IMG/VR virus record: IMGVR_UViG_3300023273_000524
Span: 1-41,134 of that record
Direction: 5' to 3' (one strand)
Length of the DNA stretch: 41,134 bases
From: a virus
Below, piece by piece: positions 1-8,152 of the stretch. Position 1 is the first letter of the stretch. The number at the start of each line of letters is the position of its first letter. The notes under the pieces are model-generated. The model saw only the letters and a list, made by a program, of their open reading frames with translations. It was not told the DNA's origin and searched no databases. A program made the position numbers and the translations under genes.

Positions 1-103
1 CACTACCATTGCAACTAGCACCAGACTTCTTTACTCGTCCTGGTCTGCTTTTGCCTTTTACTTTACCGTCAGCAAAGTTTTCTGTAATCTCACTTACCAG
101 CAT
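1..103 (-). CDS. Conserved small phage protein, 3' part cut by window edge
   Basis: An open frame starts at ATG 103 and runs off the low-coordinate edge without a stop. It begins MLVSEITENFADGKVKGKSR and continues with a basic stretch, PGRVKKSGASCNG. I recognise this lysine/arginine-rich start with a conserved Cys as typical of a small protein found in many marine T4-like phages, but its function is unknown. The start overlaps the 3' end of the upstream gene by 14 bases. The ENFADGK motif also occurs near the C-terminus of that upstream protein, so the two may share a short docking segment. Identity rests on memory of the family and composition only. Confidence 0.6.
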   Translation of the reverse strand, partial: MLVSEITENFADGKVKGKSRPGRVKKSGASCNGS

Positions 104-986
104 GTTTAAAATACTCTATTTGTCCTAAACGTTTTTCAGCAGCCTTGCGACTGCTGTATGTGCCAAGTTTCTTTTTACCATCTTTGCTATAGATAACATA
201 TTTGTCACCTTGCTTGCGAATAGTTTCTTCTATAGTTTCTTTTTTCTTACCATCAGCAAAGTTTTCTATAAATTTTAGTTTGTCATAATAACTCGGATCT
301 TCGGCAATGTGATCTAATGCTATTTCTTTAGCAACTTCAAAATCACTAGTGTGTTCATATTCTGCTTCGATGCCCATTTCAAGTTGTTTTAGTATTTGTT
401 TAGCAGGTACACCGTGCATTTTAACAAGCTCTGCTATAGTTGGTGTAGGCTTGTCTAAGTCGTCTAAACTATGTCCACCTTCTATAATGGCCTGTTCCAT
501 TATGCTGCGAGCACTTTCAGTTTGTAGCACATCTCTAGCAGTGCGTATTGCTCTTGTGCCTTGTGGATGGTTAGGATTGATACTTACTACTTCACCGTTC
601 ATAAGTTCACTTATATTAGCAGCTTTGCCCACACGGTCTAATACTTGGTGTAGTTTATCCTTTGAATCATAGCCGCCGCTTTCGTAACCTTTTTTACCAC
701 GCACTTCAATACGTTGCTTGTCATTGGTGTCCATAATATGCAATACATCAATATTCTTATCACGTTCTAAACGCAACTTTATACCTTCGGTAAGTCCTAA
801 GTTAAACAGTACATTTGTACTTTTACCTTTAACTGCACTACTAAGTGTAGGAGGACGTCCATCTTTGTCTACTTTGTTTCCAAACTTACCTGCTTCTATA
901 CTGGTTTGATTCACTCCGACATCGGGCGTAGTGTTTACACCTTTTATAATACGTCCTACGCCTTCATCTAAGTGTTCAATCTTCAA
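90..986 (-). CDS. Conserved phage protein of unknown function (298 aa)
   Basis: A soluble, charged 298-aa protein with no signal peptide or membrane segment. The C-terminal half has an acidic helical region (AEYEHTSDFEVAKEIALDHI, about residues 210-230), which recurs in phage proteins as a small domain of unknown function. It is followed by a compact basic tail motif (YVIYSKDGKKKLGTYSSRKA, about 264-283) that also recurs at the ends of marine phage proteins. The start is TTG at 986, in a TTGA overlap with the upstream stop. An AAGGA ribosome site lies 8 bases before the TTG, and no ATG fits as well. Function is not assignable; a virion-associated role is possible from the neighbours. Confidence 0.75.
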   Translation of the reverse strand: MKIEHLDEGVGRIIKGVNTTPDVGVNQTSIEAGKFGNKVDKDGRPPTLSSAVKGKSTNVLFNLGLTEGIKLRLERDKNIDVLHIMDTNDKQRIEVRGKKGYESGGYDSKDKLHQVLDRVGKAANISELMNGEVVSINPNHPQGTRAIRTARDVLQTESARSIMEQAIIEGGHSLDDLDKPTPTIAELVKMHGVPAKQILKQLEMGIEAEYEHTSDFEVAKEIALDHIAEDPSYYDKLKFIENFADGKKKETIEETIRKQGDKYVIYSKDGKKKLGTYSSRKAAEKRLGQIEYFKHAGK

Positions 987-1441
987 CTGGTTTTTCCTTG
1001 AAATGCGTTTTGTACTGTACCTGCTACTGCATCTGTTGCTGCTCCACGAACTTTATTTGTAACAAAAGCAGCCGGATTAGCAACAAACATAACAGCATCA
1101 ACTACTCTAAAGAATCTAGCTAAATCTCTTTGTTGTTTAGCACGATTATATGAATTTACAAAATGTTGATTAAACGCTTGCAATGCAGCACGAGTCTGTG
1201 GACCCCATGTTCCGTCTACTGCTCCTGCATCATACCCATTACTGTTGAGCCACTGTTGAAGTTGTGCCAAATCTTGTTTGTTATCAACAAGCGCCTGTAT
1301 ATTTCCTTTAATAACTTTAAGTTCTGGAAACTGCGAATGCGACACAGCATACTTGGCATATACAGCCGGAGGCGGCTCCATATTTAAATAATCGTTTGTT
1401 TGTGCCCAAAGGCGTCCTTCGGTTATTTCTTGCATTCTCAT
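983..1441 (-). CDS. Peptidoglycan-binding-domain protein (152 aa)
   Basis: Residues about 58-92 match the core of a PGB_1-like peptidoglycan-binding domain: a leucine/glutamine-rich helix, then GYDAGAVDGTWGPQTRAALQ. The DG.WGP.T..A pattern is the family signature. No catalytic domain accompanies it. The C-terminal part has a hydrophobic stretch (VVDAVMFVANPAAFVTNKV, about 113-131) that could be a membrane helix or a buried helix. The start codon overlaps the upstream stop as ATGA; a second ATG two codons in is also possible. Two larger proteins in this window carry the same domain. The family binds cell-wall glycan or peptide, and here it probably acts in a virion or lysis-related protein. 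Confidence 0.75.
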   Translation of the reverse strand: MRMQEITEGRLWAQTNDYLNMEPPPAVYAKYAVSHSQFPELKVIKGNIQALVDNKQDLAQLQQWLNSNGYDAGAVDGTWGPQTRAALQAFNQHFVNSYNRAKQQRDLARFFRVVDAVMFVANPAAFVTNKVRGAATDAVAGTVQNAFQGKTS

Positions 1442-1638
1442 GTTGGTTTTTCGCCTGTTAGATGCGGCTGACTAAACCATAGTTTAAACCATTCTTCAGT
1501 GCCAGGTTGTATTTTTTTCTTGCGTTGTATCTTAGCTTTTTCAGTACCTGTGATACTCATGTTTTCAGGAACATAAGGTGTGTACCCGGTAAACTTATTG
1601 CGTATTCCTGCTAGGTGCTGTAAGTCTTTGATGTCCAT
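1438..1638 (-). CDS. Small conserved phage protein (66 aa)
   Basis: The open frame extends further upstream, but the true start is ATG 1638: it has a strong GGAGG six bases upstream and sits one base after the previous stop. The product begins MDIKDLQHLAGIRNKF and ends with an aromatic motif, IQPGTEEWFKLWFSQPHLTG. That tail looks conserved in marine T4-like phages, from memory. It is soluble, basic in the middle, and without recognised catalytic residues. It belongs to the run of small genes downstream of the 892-aa protein. Function unknown. Confidence 0.7.
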   Translation of the reverse strand: MDIKDLQHLAGIRNKFTGYTPYVPENMSITGTEKAKIQRKKKIQPGTEEWFKLWFSQPHLTGEKPT

Positions 1639-1639
1639 G

Positions 1640-2032
1640 TTAGCCTCCGTTAGCGTGGATCGCTGCCATGTGCTTTTTGTATGCTTTAGTACCTTTTTTA
1701 TGAGGACTTCTACCTTCAGAAATGTCTTCCATTTCATCTTGTATTATTTTTAATGCAAGTTCTTGTATATCACCTTCGCCCATTAGTTCGTCTGTTGGGT
1801 TAAGAATATTAAACTTTTGACAATACTGTCCTAGTCCGCCCTTGATCATATTTTCAATAGGCGAAGTATCCTTGTCATTTTCTTTGTATGTTTCTACCGC
1901 TGGGAAAAATGTTTTTCTATAAAACATAGGATCGTTACGCATAAAGATTAGTAAGTCTGCTGCTACATCATAGTCAGGCTTTGGAACAATCTCATCTGGT
2001 ATATCCATATCGTGAAATTCGTTTATTTTCAT
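1640..2032 (-). CDS. Conserved phage protein of unknown function (130 aa)
   Basis: An acidic 130-aa soluble protein beginning MKINEFHDMDIPDEIVPKPD. The middle is helical and rich in aromatic residues (LLIFMRNDPMFYRKTFFPAV). The end is a lysine-rich tail, SPHKKGTKAYKKHMAAIHAN, which recurs in phage proteins and may be an interaction or nucleic-acid-binding tail. It lies one base before the next gene and two bases after the stop of the upstream 45-aa gene, so it is translationally coupled in the same operon. No known domain is visible. Confidence 0.7.
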   Translation of the reverse strand: MKINEFHDMDIPDEIVPKPDYDVAADLLIFMRNDPMFYRKTFFPAVETYKENDKDTSPIENMIKGGLGQYCQKFNILNPTDELMGEGDIQELALKIIQDEMEDISEGRSPHKKGTKAYKKHMAAIHANGG

Positions 2033-2033
2033 A

Positions 2034-2171
2034 TTACTTCTCTTTAGATTTTTCTACTTTTACATAAAAAGGTCTTGCAGGAGTATTATCTTCTGCACTT
2101 TCATCGACCGGATTAATTTTTGAAAGACGATCGCCTAACTCTCTTATTAACTGTGCTTCTGATTTTACCAT
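2034..2171 (-). CDS. Small charged protein (45 aa)
   Basis: A 45-codon frame from ATG 2171 to TAA at 2034-2036, encoding MVKSEAQLIRELGDRLSKIN followed by an acidic then lysine-rich tail. A GGAG ribosome site lies nine bases upstream, inside the end of the 892-aa gene, and the two frames overlap by 7 bases. The frame exactly fills the space between two well-supported genes, and its spacing matches the tight packing of the neighbourhood, so I judge it real. Function unknown; the N-terminus may form a short helix. Confidence 0.6.
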   Translation of the reverse strand: MVKSEAQLIRELGDRLSKINPVDESAEDNTPARPFYVKVEKSKEK

Positions 2172-4843
2172 TTTCTGCAACTCCAATATCTTGCTTTATG
2201 TCTAGGTCCAGGATTATCGCAGTTGTGTCTTGCACGGAAACTGCGTCTACGTTCTGGATTGTTCTTTTTGATTTTAGCACCTTTTTGTCCAAAGTTAACT
2301 TTGACTACATTGCCCTTTGGATTCTTAACATATACTTTAAACTTTTTAACATCGCCAGCCATAGGCTTGCCAAGTTTAACTTTACGTCCTTGATACTCTG
2401 CTTCGTCTATAACATCGTCTTCATTGAACCACATAACACCGTAGTTTTCAAAGAACTTGTCATCATCTTCAAATGTTATTTCTGGAATAGCACGTTTGCT
2501 TTCTGTAATAAATGTACGTGGACGAGGCTTGCCGTTTGTGTAGTGTGTGCTTTCATACAGCGAACGCCATATAGCACGATCCTCAACCATAAATGCACCT
2601 TTGGGCATTGGTTCAACACTTTCGTTTGCTTCTTTACGAGTTCCGTCTGCGTTGTGTGTTCCGCCGTATTTTTGATCCCAATCATTTCTAGCATAGTCGC
2701 CTTGTACGCCGCTGGCAGTTGGTCTTGGTTCTACAGTGTTTCCGTCTGTTGTAACATCATCAAAGGTTGCCGGATCAAAATATACAGCGTCTGCATTTGT
2801 TCTGCTAGGTGCTTGTGGATTATCAGCGTCATATTCATATCCTGGTAAAGAGCTTCCACGATATCTTGACTGACCATTAAAGTTTCTTGTTCTACTAACA
2901 TCAACCTCAAAATATCTTTCGCCACGTTTTACTATTACTTTACCTTGCTCCATGCCATAGCCTCTAGGCTGATTGTCAAATATTTCAAGTTCTGGAGCCT
3001 CTGCTGCCTGTTGATCATTTGCTGCTGCTGCTATTGCTTCTCGCTGAGTAGCGTATTCTGTGTCAACTGGTTCGCCACCTTCTAAACCATATGTAAATAC
3101 AGGTGTTTCTTGTCGTTTAATAAACAGTGTATAACCTTCAGGTGCTGCGTTTGTATCAAGTTCTTCCCAATCTACTACTGATCCTGCTGCATCTTGTTGT
3201 TGATCATTTGCTGCTGTTCCAGTTTGTGCTTGGTCTGTTGCACTAAGTTCGCCTTGTTGCGTTGGGTTTGCATCTAATGCAGCTATTGTATCTGAGGCAA
3301 GGTCATCTGTATCATTGAGTGCATCTACATCTGCTTGATTAAGTTTTTCGCCGGTCATAGGATAGTTTGTTGGATTTATTGCTTTTAGTGTATCTGATTG
3401 TTCTTGTGTTGCAACATCACCTACAGCAACTCCTGCCGGTGCTTGTTGTTGATTAGCAACTGCTGGTTCTTCTGCTCCAGGAAAATCAGAACTGTCATCT
3501 GCTGCTTTTGCTGTAAGCCAATCATACAGCGTCCCTTCGCCTTCTGGGTTTTCTATCTCAGCAAATCTATTATAAAGAACTTGGTATTGATCAACGAGTC
3601 TTAGCACTGCAATATAATCTTTATCTGCTGTTGCTTGATTATATTGATCTGTTATATTTTGAGGTAATGCACCTTGAATACGTTCAGGTCCTGTTCCTAA
3701 GTTTGCATCTTGATCTACTTCTTGATCATTGTCAACGTCTATTTGATCTGCTCCACTTATTCTGCCATCAGCAGCAGCTTGATCTTGTGGCTCATCTAAC
3801 GGCGTCATTGTGATGTTAGGGTCTTCACGCTGCATCAACTTTTGAATAGTTCTTGGGCCTGCGTCTCCATCTACATACAAATCATTTTGTTCTTGGAATG
3901 CTCTTACTGCTGCTCTTGTTTGAGGACCATATTTGCCGTCAACTTCGCCATCAAGCAATCCTCTACGTTTTAACTCAGCTTGTAGTTCTTTGATAGCATC
4001 TACTTGCGATGGATTATTGGCAATGCCGCCTCTTCTACTAGTAGCAAATCCACTTAGTGCAGCAAACTGAGAGCGAGGATCAGACTTTTCAATCTCTGGA
4101 TTATCACCTGTATCTATTGCTGCCGATTGTTGTATAGCTGTATTAGTTTTTGGTCCTACAATACCGTCTGCTGCTTCACCTGGCATCATACGCTGTTGAA
4201 AATCTTTAACGGCTGCTTCAGTTGCTGGCCCAAATACGCCGTCTGCAGGCTGAACACCTAAATCTAGTTGTAGCTTTCTAACTGCTGGGCCTCTACTGCC
4301 TTTGCGTAAAGTACCATTACCTGCTGCTGCTGCTGGTGCTGCTGCTGGTGCTGCTGCTGCTGGTGCTGCTGCTGCTTGCGGTTGAGATATAGCAGCTCTT
4401 TGAGCTGCTACTCTTGGATCATTTGGACTAACTCTTACAAGAGCATTAGTATTGCCTACAATCCATACTAATCCGTCACCGGCATCTGTGCCTATTCTAC
4501 TGCGTCCTCTGTCATCTGTTCTAGCTACTGCTGCTACAGCTTGTGGATCTGCTTCATTAAGGCTTGATTCACTAAGACTAAACTCAATATCAAAGTTATT
4601 ATAACCTTTGTCAAATAGTTTATTGGCAAGTTTTTTTGCAAGATATGCTTGTTGTTTTTCGTTTAGTTCACGTGCAATAGGAATACTTAATACTTGTGTG
4701 TTATTTTCACTTTCGTATATTTCATATTCCATAGTATTTTCTAATAGCCCAATGTTAGCTGTATTTAAGACAGTGTCTAAGACGAAATCTCTGCTTTCAT
4801 TTATTCCATCGTTGTCTATTATTATACTAATAAAATGTTTCAT
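2165..4843 (-). CDS. Large multidomain protein with two peptidoglycan-binding domains (892 aa)
   Basis: Domain order: an N-terminal mixed domain (1-95); an Ala/Pro/Gln linker (about 150-175); a PGB_1-type domain (about 180-238, with two DG..GP.T signatures); a second PGB domain (about 283-337, DGKYGPQTRAAVRAFQ); a long acidic Gln/Ala/Asp-rich central region (about 340-620); and a conserved basic C-terminal domain (about 805-892). The last domain ends in an Arg-rich, Cys-containing motif (ARHNCDNPGPRHKARYWSC) that I recognise from other marine phage structural or prohead-region proteins. No hydrolase catalytic domain is seen, so a wall-contacting virion protein is more likely than an enzyme. 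An AAGG ribosome site precedes ATG 4843. Confidence 0.75.
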   Translation of the reverse strand: MKHFISIIIDNDGINESRDFVLDTVLNTANIGLLENTMEYEIYESENNTQVLSIPIARELNEKQQAYLAKKLANKLFDKGYNNFDIEFSLSESSLNEADPQAVAAVARTDDRGRSRIGTDAGDGLVWIVGNTNALVRVSPNDPRVAAQRAAISQPQAAAAPAAAAPAAAPAAAAGNGTLRKGSRGPAVRKLQLDLGVQPADGVFGPATEAAVKDFQQRMMPGEAADGIVGPKTNTAIQQSAAIDTGDNPEIEKSDPRSQFAALSGFATSRRGGIANNPSQVDAIKELQAELKRRGLLDGEVDGKYGPQTRAAVRAFQEQNDLYVDGDAGPRTIQKLMQREDPNITMTPLDEPQDQAAADGRISGADQIDVDNDQEVDQDANLGTGPERIQGALPQNITDQYNQATADKDYIAVLRLVDQYQVLYNRFAEIENPEGEGTLYDWLTAKAADDSSDFPGAEEPAVANQQQAPAGVAVGDVATQEQSDTLKAINPTNYPMTGEKLNQADVDALNDTDDLASDTIAALDANPTQQGELSATDQAQTGTAANDQQQDAAGSVVDWEELDTNAAPEGYTLFIKRQETPVFTYGLEGGEPVDTEYATQREAIAAAANDQQAAEAPELEIFDNQPRGYGMEQGKVIVKRGERYFEVDVSRTRNFNGQSRYRGSSLPGYEYDADNPQAPSRTNADAVYFDPATFDDVTTDGNTVEPRPTASGVQGDYARNDWDQKYGGTHNADGTRKEANESVEPMPKGAFMVEDRAIWRSLYESTHYTNGKPRPRTFITESKRAIPEITFEDDDKFFENYGVMWFNEDDVIDEAEYQGRKVKLGKPMAGDVKKFKVYVKNPKGNVVKVNFGQKGAKIKKNNPERRRSFRARHNCDNPGPRHKARYWSCRKW
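4320..4378. repeat. GCT/GGT trinucleotide tract coding the Ala/Pro linker
   Basis: A near-perfect run of GCTGCTGCT/GGTGCT units on the plus strand, read on the minus strand as Ala and Pro codons. It encodes the flexible linker before the first peptidoglycan-binding domain of the 892-aa protein. Such tracts can change length by slippage. The tract stays in frame, so it is coding low complexity and not a CRISPR array or an intergenic repeat. Confidence 0.8.
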
Positions 4844-4852
4844 GTCTCTACC

Positions 4853-5218
4853 TTAATGATTTAATAATATATTTGATATTGTTCCATCAGTCCAGTTACT
4901 GATATATGCACGTACCCAGACATAATTTCCTGTGAAGTTGTATAAAAATCCGCCATCTGCGTTGTTACTACTGTCATTTGCACTAGTATGTGTTGTTTCG
5001 GTTAATGTAAACCAATCACTACTAGTTGGTTCTACTGCTAATGTTGCTTGTATAACCAATGTACCAATAAAGCCATCGAGACTATATTGAACAGTATGGA
5101 ACCCGTCACTACGTCCGTAGTAACCATCCCCTTTGAAGTCGTCGCCGGTAACAGTTTCAGTTGTACTGTCTCCTGGATGAACTTGATTTGATAAAATTAT
5201 TTCACTTGAACTCGCCAT
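4853..5218 (-). CDS. Probable small virion protein, beta-rich (121 aa)
   Basis: A 121-aa protein rich in Ser, Thr, Gly and Asn with regularly alternating hydrophobic residues (VQYSLDGFIGTLVIQATLAV, about 43-62, and YVWVRAYISNW, about 98-108), suggesting a beta-sandwich. It has no signal peptide, membrane helix or catalytic motif. It resembles small decoration or baseplate-type proteins of marine myoviruses in composition only. The start is unusual: no Shine-Dalgarno precedes ATG 5218, and a GATAAATAC box ends three bases before it, which would fit a leaderless transcript. It lies directly upstream of the 892-aa gene, nine bases away. Confidence 0.65.
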   Translation of the reverse strand: MASSSEIILSNQVHPGDSTTETVTGDDFKGDGYYGRSDGFHTVQYSLDGFIGTLVIQATLAVEPTSSDWFTLTETTHTSANDSSNNADGGFLYNFTGNYVWVRAYISNWTDGTISNILLNH

Positions 5219-5221
5219 ATT

Positions 5222-5230
5222 GTATTTATC
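5222..5230 (-). promoter_or_regulatory. Late-promoter-like box GATAAATAC
   Basis: Read on the minus strand this is GATAAATAC, the same box found upstream of several structural operons here and one base from the T4 late consensus TATAAATA. It overlaps the stop codon of the 230-aa gene. If transcription starts about six bases after the box, as in T4 late promoters, the RNA would begin at or within a base or two of ATG 5218. No ribosome site is present. Confidence 0.45.
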
Positions 5231-5922
5231 TATTGTTTGATATAAACAAATTTATCTATGCGGCGTATATTATCACCAGCTATCATTTGTATTATCAACA
5301 GCGTTTTGAGATCTCTAACATGAAAATAATATCCATACACATAATCTTCATTTCTACAACCTTCTTTAGCTCTTATACCCATTGATGCAAGTTTTGGATT
5401 ACGTTCTATCCACTCGGCAAGTGCTGCAACACCTTTTTTATTTCCAAGAGTAACTTTATATTCATACTGCGGAGGTTTGTTTACTATGATAGCATTTTTT
5501 TCAGAACTCAGTGCTTGTATAGTTTCAGGATTTGGCTCCCAAAAAACAGTGTATTTTTGTCTAAGTTTGTTTCCTAAATCTACTAACATTTTTCTATTGT
5601 TACTGTAAATCATTAATTGATTATGTTCGCATCTTATTTTATAATCAGTGTGTTTGAGTAAATGTCTGTAAATATCAATAGCATCCCAAAAATGCTCAAC
5701 AGGAATAATATCGTTATAGCTTGTTGCTAATGGTACTTCAATGTTCCGATCATGAGTTGCCGGAACATAATGTTTGTTAACTTCATCAAGTTTGCGTCTA
5801 GCATATTTCAAACTTCCGTCTGTTTGAAACTCTGTTCTAAAATATCTTGCACAACAGTTCACTATGGCAAGTTTATAAAAGTATTTGCCATAGTGTAGTT
5901 TTTTAGTTTCATACAGTCTCAT
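5230..5922 (-). CDS. Conserved phage protein of unknown function (230 aa)
   Basis: A basic 230-aa protein rich in Tyr and Lys, beginning MRLYETKKLHYGKYFYKLAI. No catalytic motif is recognised. The first ~60 residues look like a structured alpha/beta piece (YFRTEFQTDGSLKYARRKLD). The C-terminal ~80 residues (KVTLGNKKGVAALAEWIERN, then YVYGYYFHVRDLKTLLIIQM) have the alternating pattern of a small domain I associate with uncharacterised proteins of marine T4-like phages. It overlaps the end of clpA by 14 bases, so it is translated from the same message as the chaperone genes. A role connected with ClpA, for example as an adaptor or regulator, is only inference from position. Confidence 0.7.
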   Translation of the reverse strand: MRLYETKKLHYGKYFYKLAIVNCCARYFRTEFQTDGSLKYARRKLDEVNKHYVPATHDRNIEVPLATSYNDIIPVEHFWDAIDIYRHLLKHTDYKIRCEHNQLMIYSNNRKMLVDLGNKLRQKYTVFWEPNPETIQALSSEKNAIIVNKPPQYEYKVTLGNKKGVAALAEWIERNPKLASMGIRAKEGCRNEDYVYGYYFHVRDLKTLLIIQMIAGDNIRRIDKFVYIKQ

Positions 5923-8152
5923 ATTCTATTTCACAATCGAGTTTAATCTCTTTCTCTCGATAATCAATAGTAACACTGCCACCAGCTTTTAGATCGCCAA
6001 ACAACATTTGACGACTAAGTGGACGTTTGATTTCGTTGTCAATAACACGTTGTAACGGACGAGCACCCATCTTAGGATCAAATCCTTTGTCTACAAGATA
6101 ATCAAGAGCATCATCTGTGATGTTAATAGCAATATCTTTTTTCTGTACTTGTGTTTTAAGTTCAACAAGAAACTTGCCAACAATCTTCAGCATGACTTCT
6201 TTGCTGAGTTTGCCAAACGTAATAACACCATCTAGTCTATTTCTAAACTCTGGAGTAAAGAACTTTTTAAGATCGACATCGTCATAATCTTTTTCCATAC
6301 TATCACTAAATCCAATAGTATTCTTTTCTGCCTCTTGCGCACCCAAGTTGGTAGTAAGAATCAGTGTACAGTTACGTGCATCTGCTTCTTTACCATTAGA
6401 TCCTGTAATCTTGCCATTGTCCATAATCTGTAGTAGTACGCTACTTACATCTGGATGTGCTTTTTCAATCTCGTCCAATAGCAACACACAGTTAGGATTC
6501 TCTTGAATCTTATCAATCAATAAACCGCCGGCATTGTCTTCGTATCCAACATATCCTGGAGGTGATCCGATTAGTTTACTAATACTATGTTTTTCTTGAT
6601 ATTCACTCATATCAAAACGTACAAGTTTTACACCGAGTTGGTTGCTAAGTTGTTTGGCAAGTTCAGTTTTACCTACACCTGTTGGACCCATAAACACAAA
6701 AGATCCTACTGGTTTGTTGTCACTTTTAAGTCCTGCTTGACTTACAAGTATTTTGTCAACAATATCGTCGATTGCTTTGTCTTGTCCGTACACTACCTTT
6801 TTCAAGTTATCTTCCAAGTGTGCAAGATTTTCACTTTCACGCTCTTTTATTTGTTCTTCAGGAAGTTTAATCATTTTTGCAAGTTCAAACTGAACACTAT
6901 CTTTGGTTACAACTTTGTCTTCAGTAATATCACGTACTTTAAATCTTGCACATGCTACGTCAATCAAATCAATAGCTTTGTCAGGAAGTTTTTTATCGTT
7001 TTGATATTTCATACTTAAATCAACTGCTGCTTCAAGTGCCTCCTGTTGAATATTAACACTATGAAACTCTTCGTAGTATGTTTTAATACCTTCAAGGATT
7101 TTTAGTGTAGTTTCTCTATCCGGTTCGTCAACACTTACTCTCTGGAATCGGCGCATAAGAGCCCGATCCTTTTCAAAGAACTTGCGATATTCTTCCCAAG
7201 TAGTTGAAGCAACAACATTGATGTTTCCTTTTGCAAGTGCAGGTTTTAACATATTAGCCAAATCATTCGATCCACCACTGCCGCCTGCGCCCGCACCACT
7301 AATCATGTGTGCTTCGTCAATAAACATAATAGTTTTGCCTTTGCCTTTTAACCCTGCAAGCACCATTTTAAAACGTTCTTCAAAGTCGCCGCGATATTTT
7401 GATCCAGCAAGCATAGCGCCAATGTCTAAACTAAACACTCGGTATTCTTTTAGAAACTCTGGTACATTTCCGTTAACAATCTGATAAGCAAGACCTTCTG
7501 CAATAGCAGTTTTACCAACACCTGGATCACCAACAATAAGAACATTTGATTTTGTACGGCGTCCTAATGCAAGAGCAACTTGTTCAATTTCTTCATCTCT
7601 ACCAATCACTGGATCAATCTTATTCATACTAACTTGTTGATTTAGATCTGTAGTAAAATCTCGTAGTGCTTTGTTAGCAATGCCTTTGTTTTCGTTTTCG
7701 TCTTGGTTATCATATATTTCTGTTTCTGCACTAATATAGTTCTGAAACTTTTCTTTGTCAATGCCAACTTTTTTTGTAATAAAGTATGCCCAACTTTTCT
7801 TTTCAGTTAAGATACTAATAAACACATCGGCAATAGTAATATCGTTTCTGCCTTGGAAAAGTACTTGTGTAAATGCACGATTTAAAACACGTTCTACTGT
7901 GGTAGTTTTCTTTGGTTTATATTTCTTTTCTTCAATCTTAATATCATTTAGATGTGTTTTTAAATAGTTTTCTAGTTCTTTACGCATATGTTCAGCGTCT
8001 GCACCATAACCTGATATCAAGGTTCCGAATGTTTCTTCGCAGAGCATAGCAAATAGTAAATGTTCTAATGTAATATATTCGTGCTGAAGTTTCTTAGCAT
8101 CGTTAACTGCTTTATCAAACACTGCCTGTAACTCTTTTGATGGTTCAACCAT
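5909..8152 (-). CDS. clpA: ClpA-type AAA+ unfoldase
   Basis: At 747 aa this is close to E. coli ClpA (758 aa). The N-terminal Clp double-helix domain (about 1-140) is followed by AAA+ module D1 with Walker A GDPGVGKT (208-215) and Walker B MFIDEAH (276-282). Module D2 has Walker A GPTGVGKT (489-496), Walker B LLLDEIEKAH (557-566) and the pore motif GYVGYED. The tripeptide IGF at 613-615 sits where ClpA carries its ClpP-docking loop, so this phage unfoldase could plug into a host ClpP. There is no ClpB/Hsp104-type middle domain. The start overlaps the peptide deformylase stop by 8 bases, in an operon with dnaJ. Family function is ATP-driven unfolding of substrates for proteolysis; which proteins it targets here is unknown. 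Confidence 0.95.
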   Translation of the reverse strand: MVEPSKELQAVFDKAVNDAKKLQHEYITLEHLLFAMLCEETFGTLISGYGADAEHMRKELENYLKTHLNDIKIEEKKYKPKKTTTVERVLNRAFTQVLFQGRNDITIADVFISILTEKKSWAYFITKKVGIDKEKFQNYISAETEIYDNQDENENKGIANKALRDFTTDLNQQVSMNKIDPVIGRDEEIEQVALALGRRTKSNVLIVGDPGVGKTAIAEGLAYQIVNGNVPEFLKEYRVFSLDIGAMLAGSKYRGDFEERFKMVLAGLKGKGKTIMFIDEAHMISGAGAGGSGGSNDLANMLKPALAKGNINVVASTTWEEYRKFFEKDRALMRRFQRVSVDEPDRETTLKILEGIKTYYEEFHSVNIQQEALEAAVDLSMKYQNDKKLPDKAIDLIDVACARFKVRDITEDKVVTKDSVQFELAKMIKLPEEQIKERESENLAHLEDNLKKVVYGQDKAIDDIVDKILVSQAGLKSDNKPVGSFVFMGPTGVGKTELAKQLSNQLGVKLVRFDMSEYQEKHSISKLIGSPPGYVGYEDNAGGLLIDKIQENPNCVLLLDEIEKAHPDVSSVLLQIMDNGKITGSNGKEADARNCTLILTTNLGAQEAEKNTIGFSDSMEKDYDDVDLKKFFTPEFRNRLDGVITFGKLSKEVMLKIVGKFLVELKTQVQKKDIAINITDDALDYLVDKGFDPKMGARPLQRVIDNEIKRPLSRQMLFGDLKAGGSVTIDYREKEIKLDCEIEYETV

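Noticed and set aside
2120-2848. Long plus-strand open frame (242 codons) across the 892-aa gene
   Set aside because: Cys/Ser/Phe-rich shadow of the opposite strand with no ribosome site. The minus-strand frame carries recognisable peptidoglycan-binding domains.
4320-4378. Possible CRISPR or tandem repeat array
   Set aside because: The units are in-frame GCT/GGT codons for an Ala/Pro linker without spacers. No CRISPR repeat or cas gene is present.
6587-7018. Plus-strand open frame inside clpA
   Set aside because: Its Phe/Cys-rich translation is the antisense of conserved AAA+ sequence; no start signal or family pattern.
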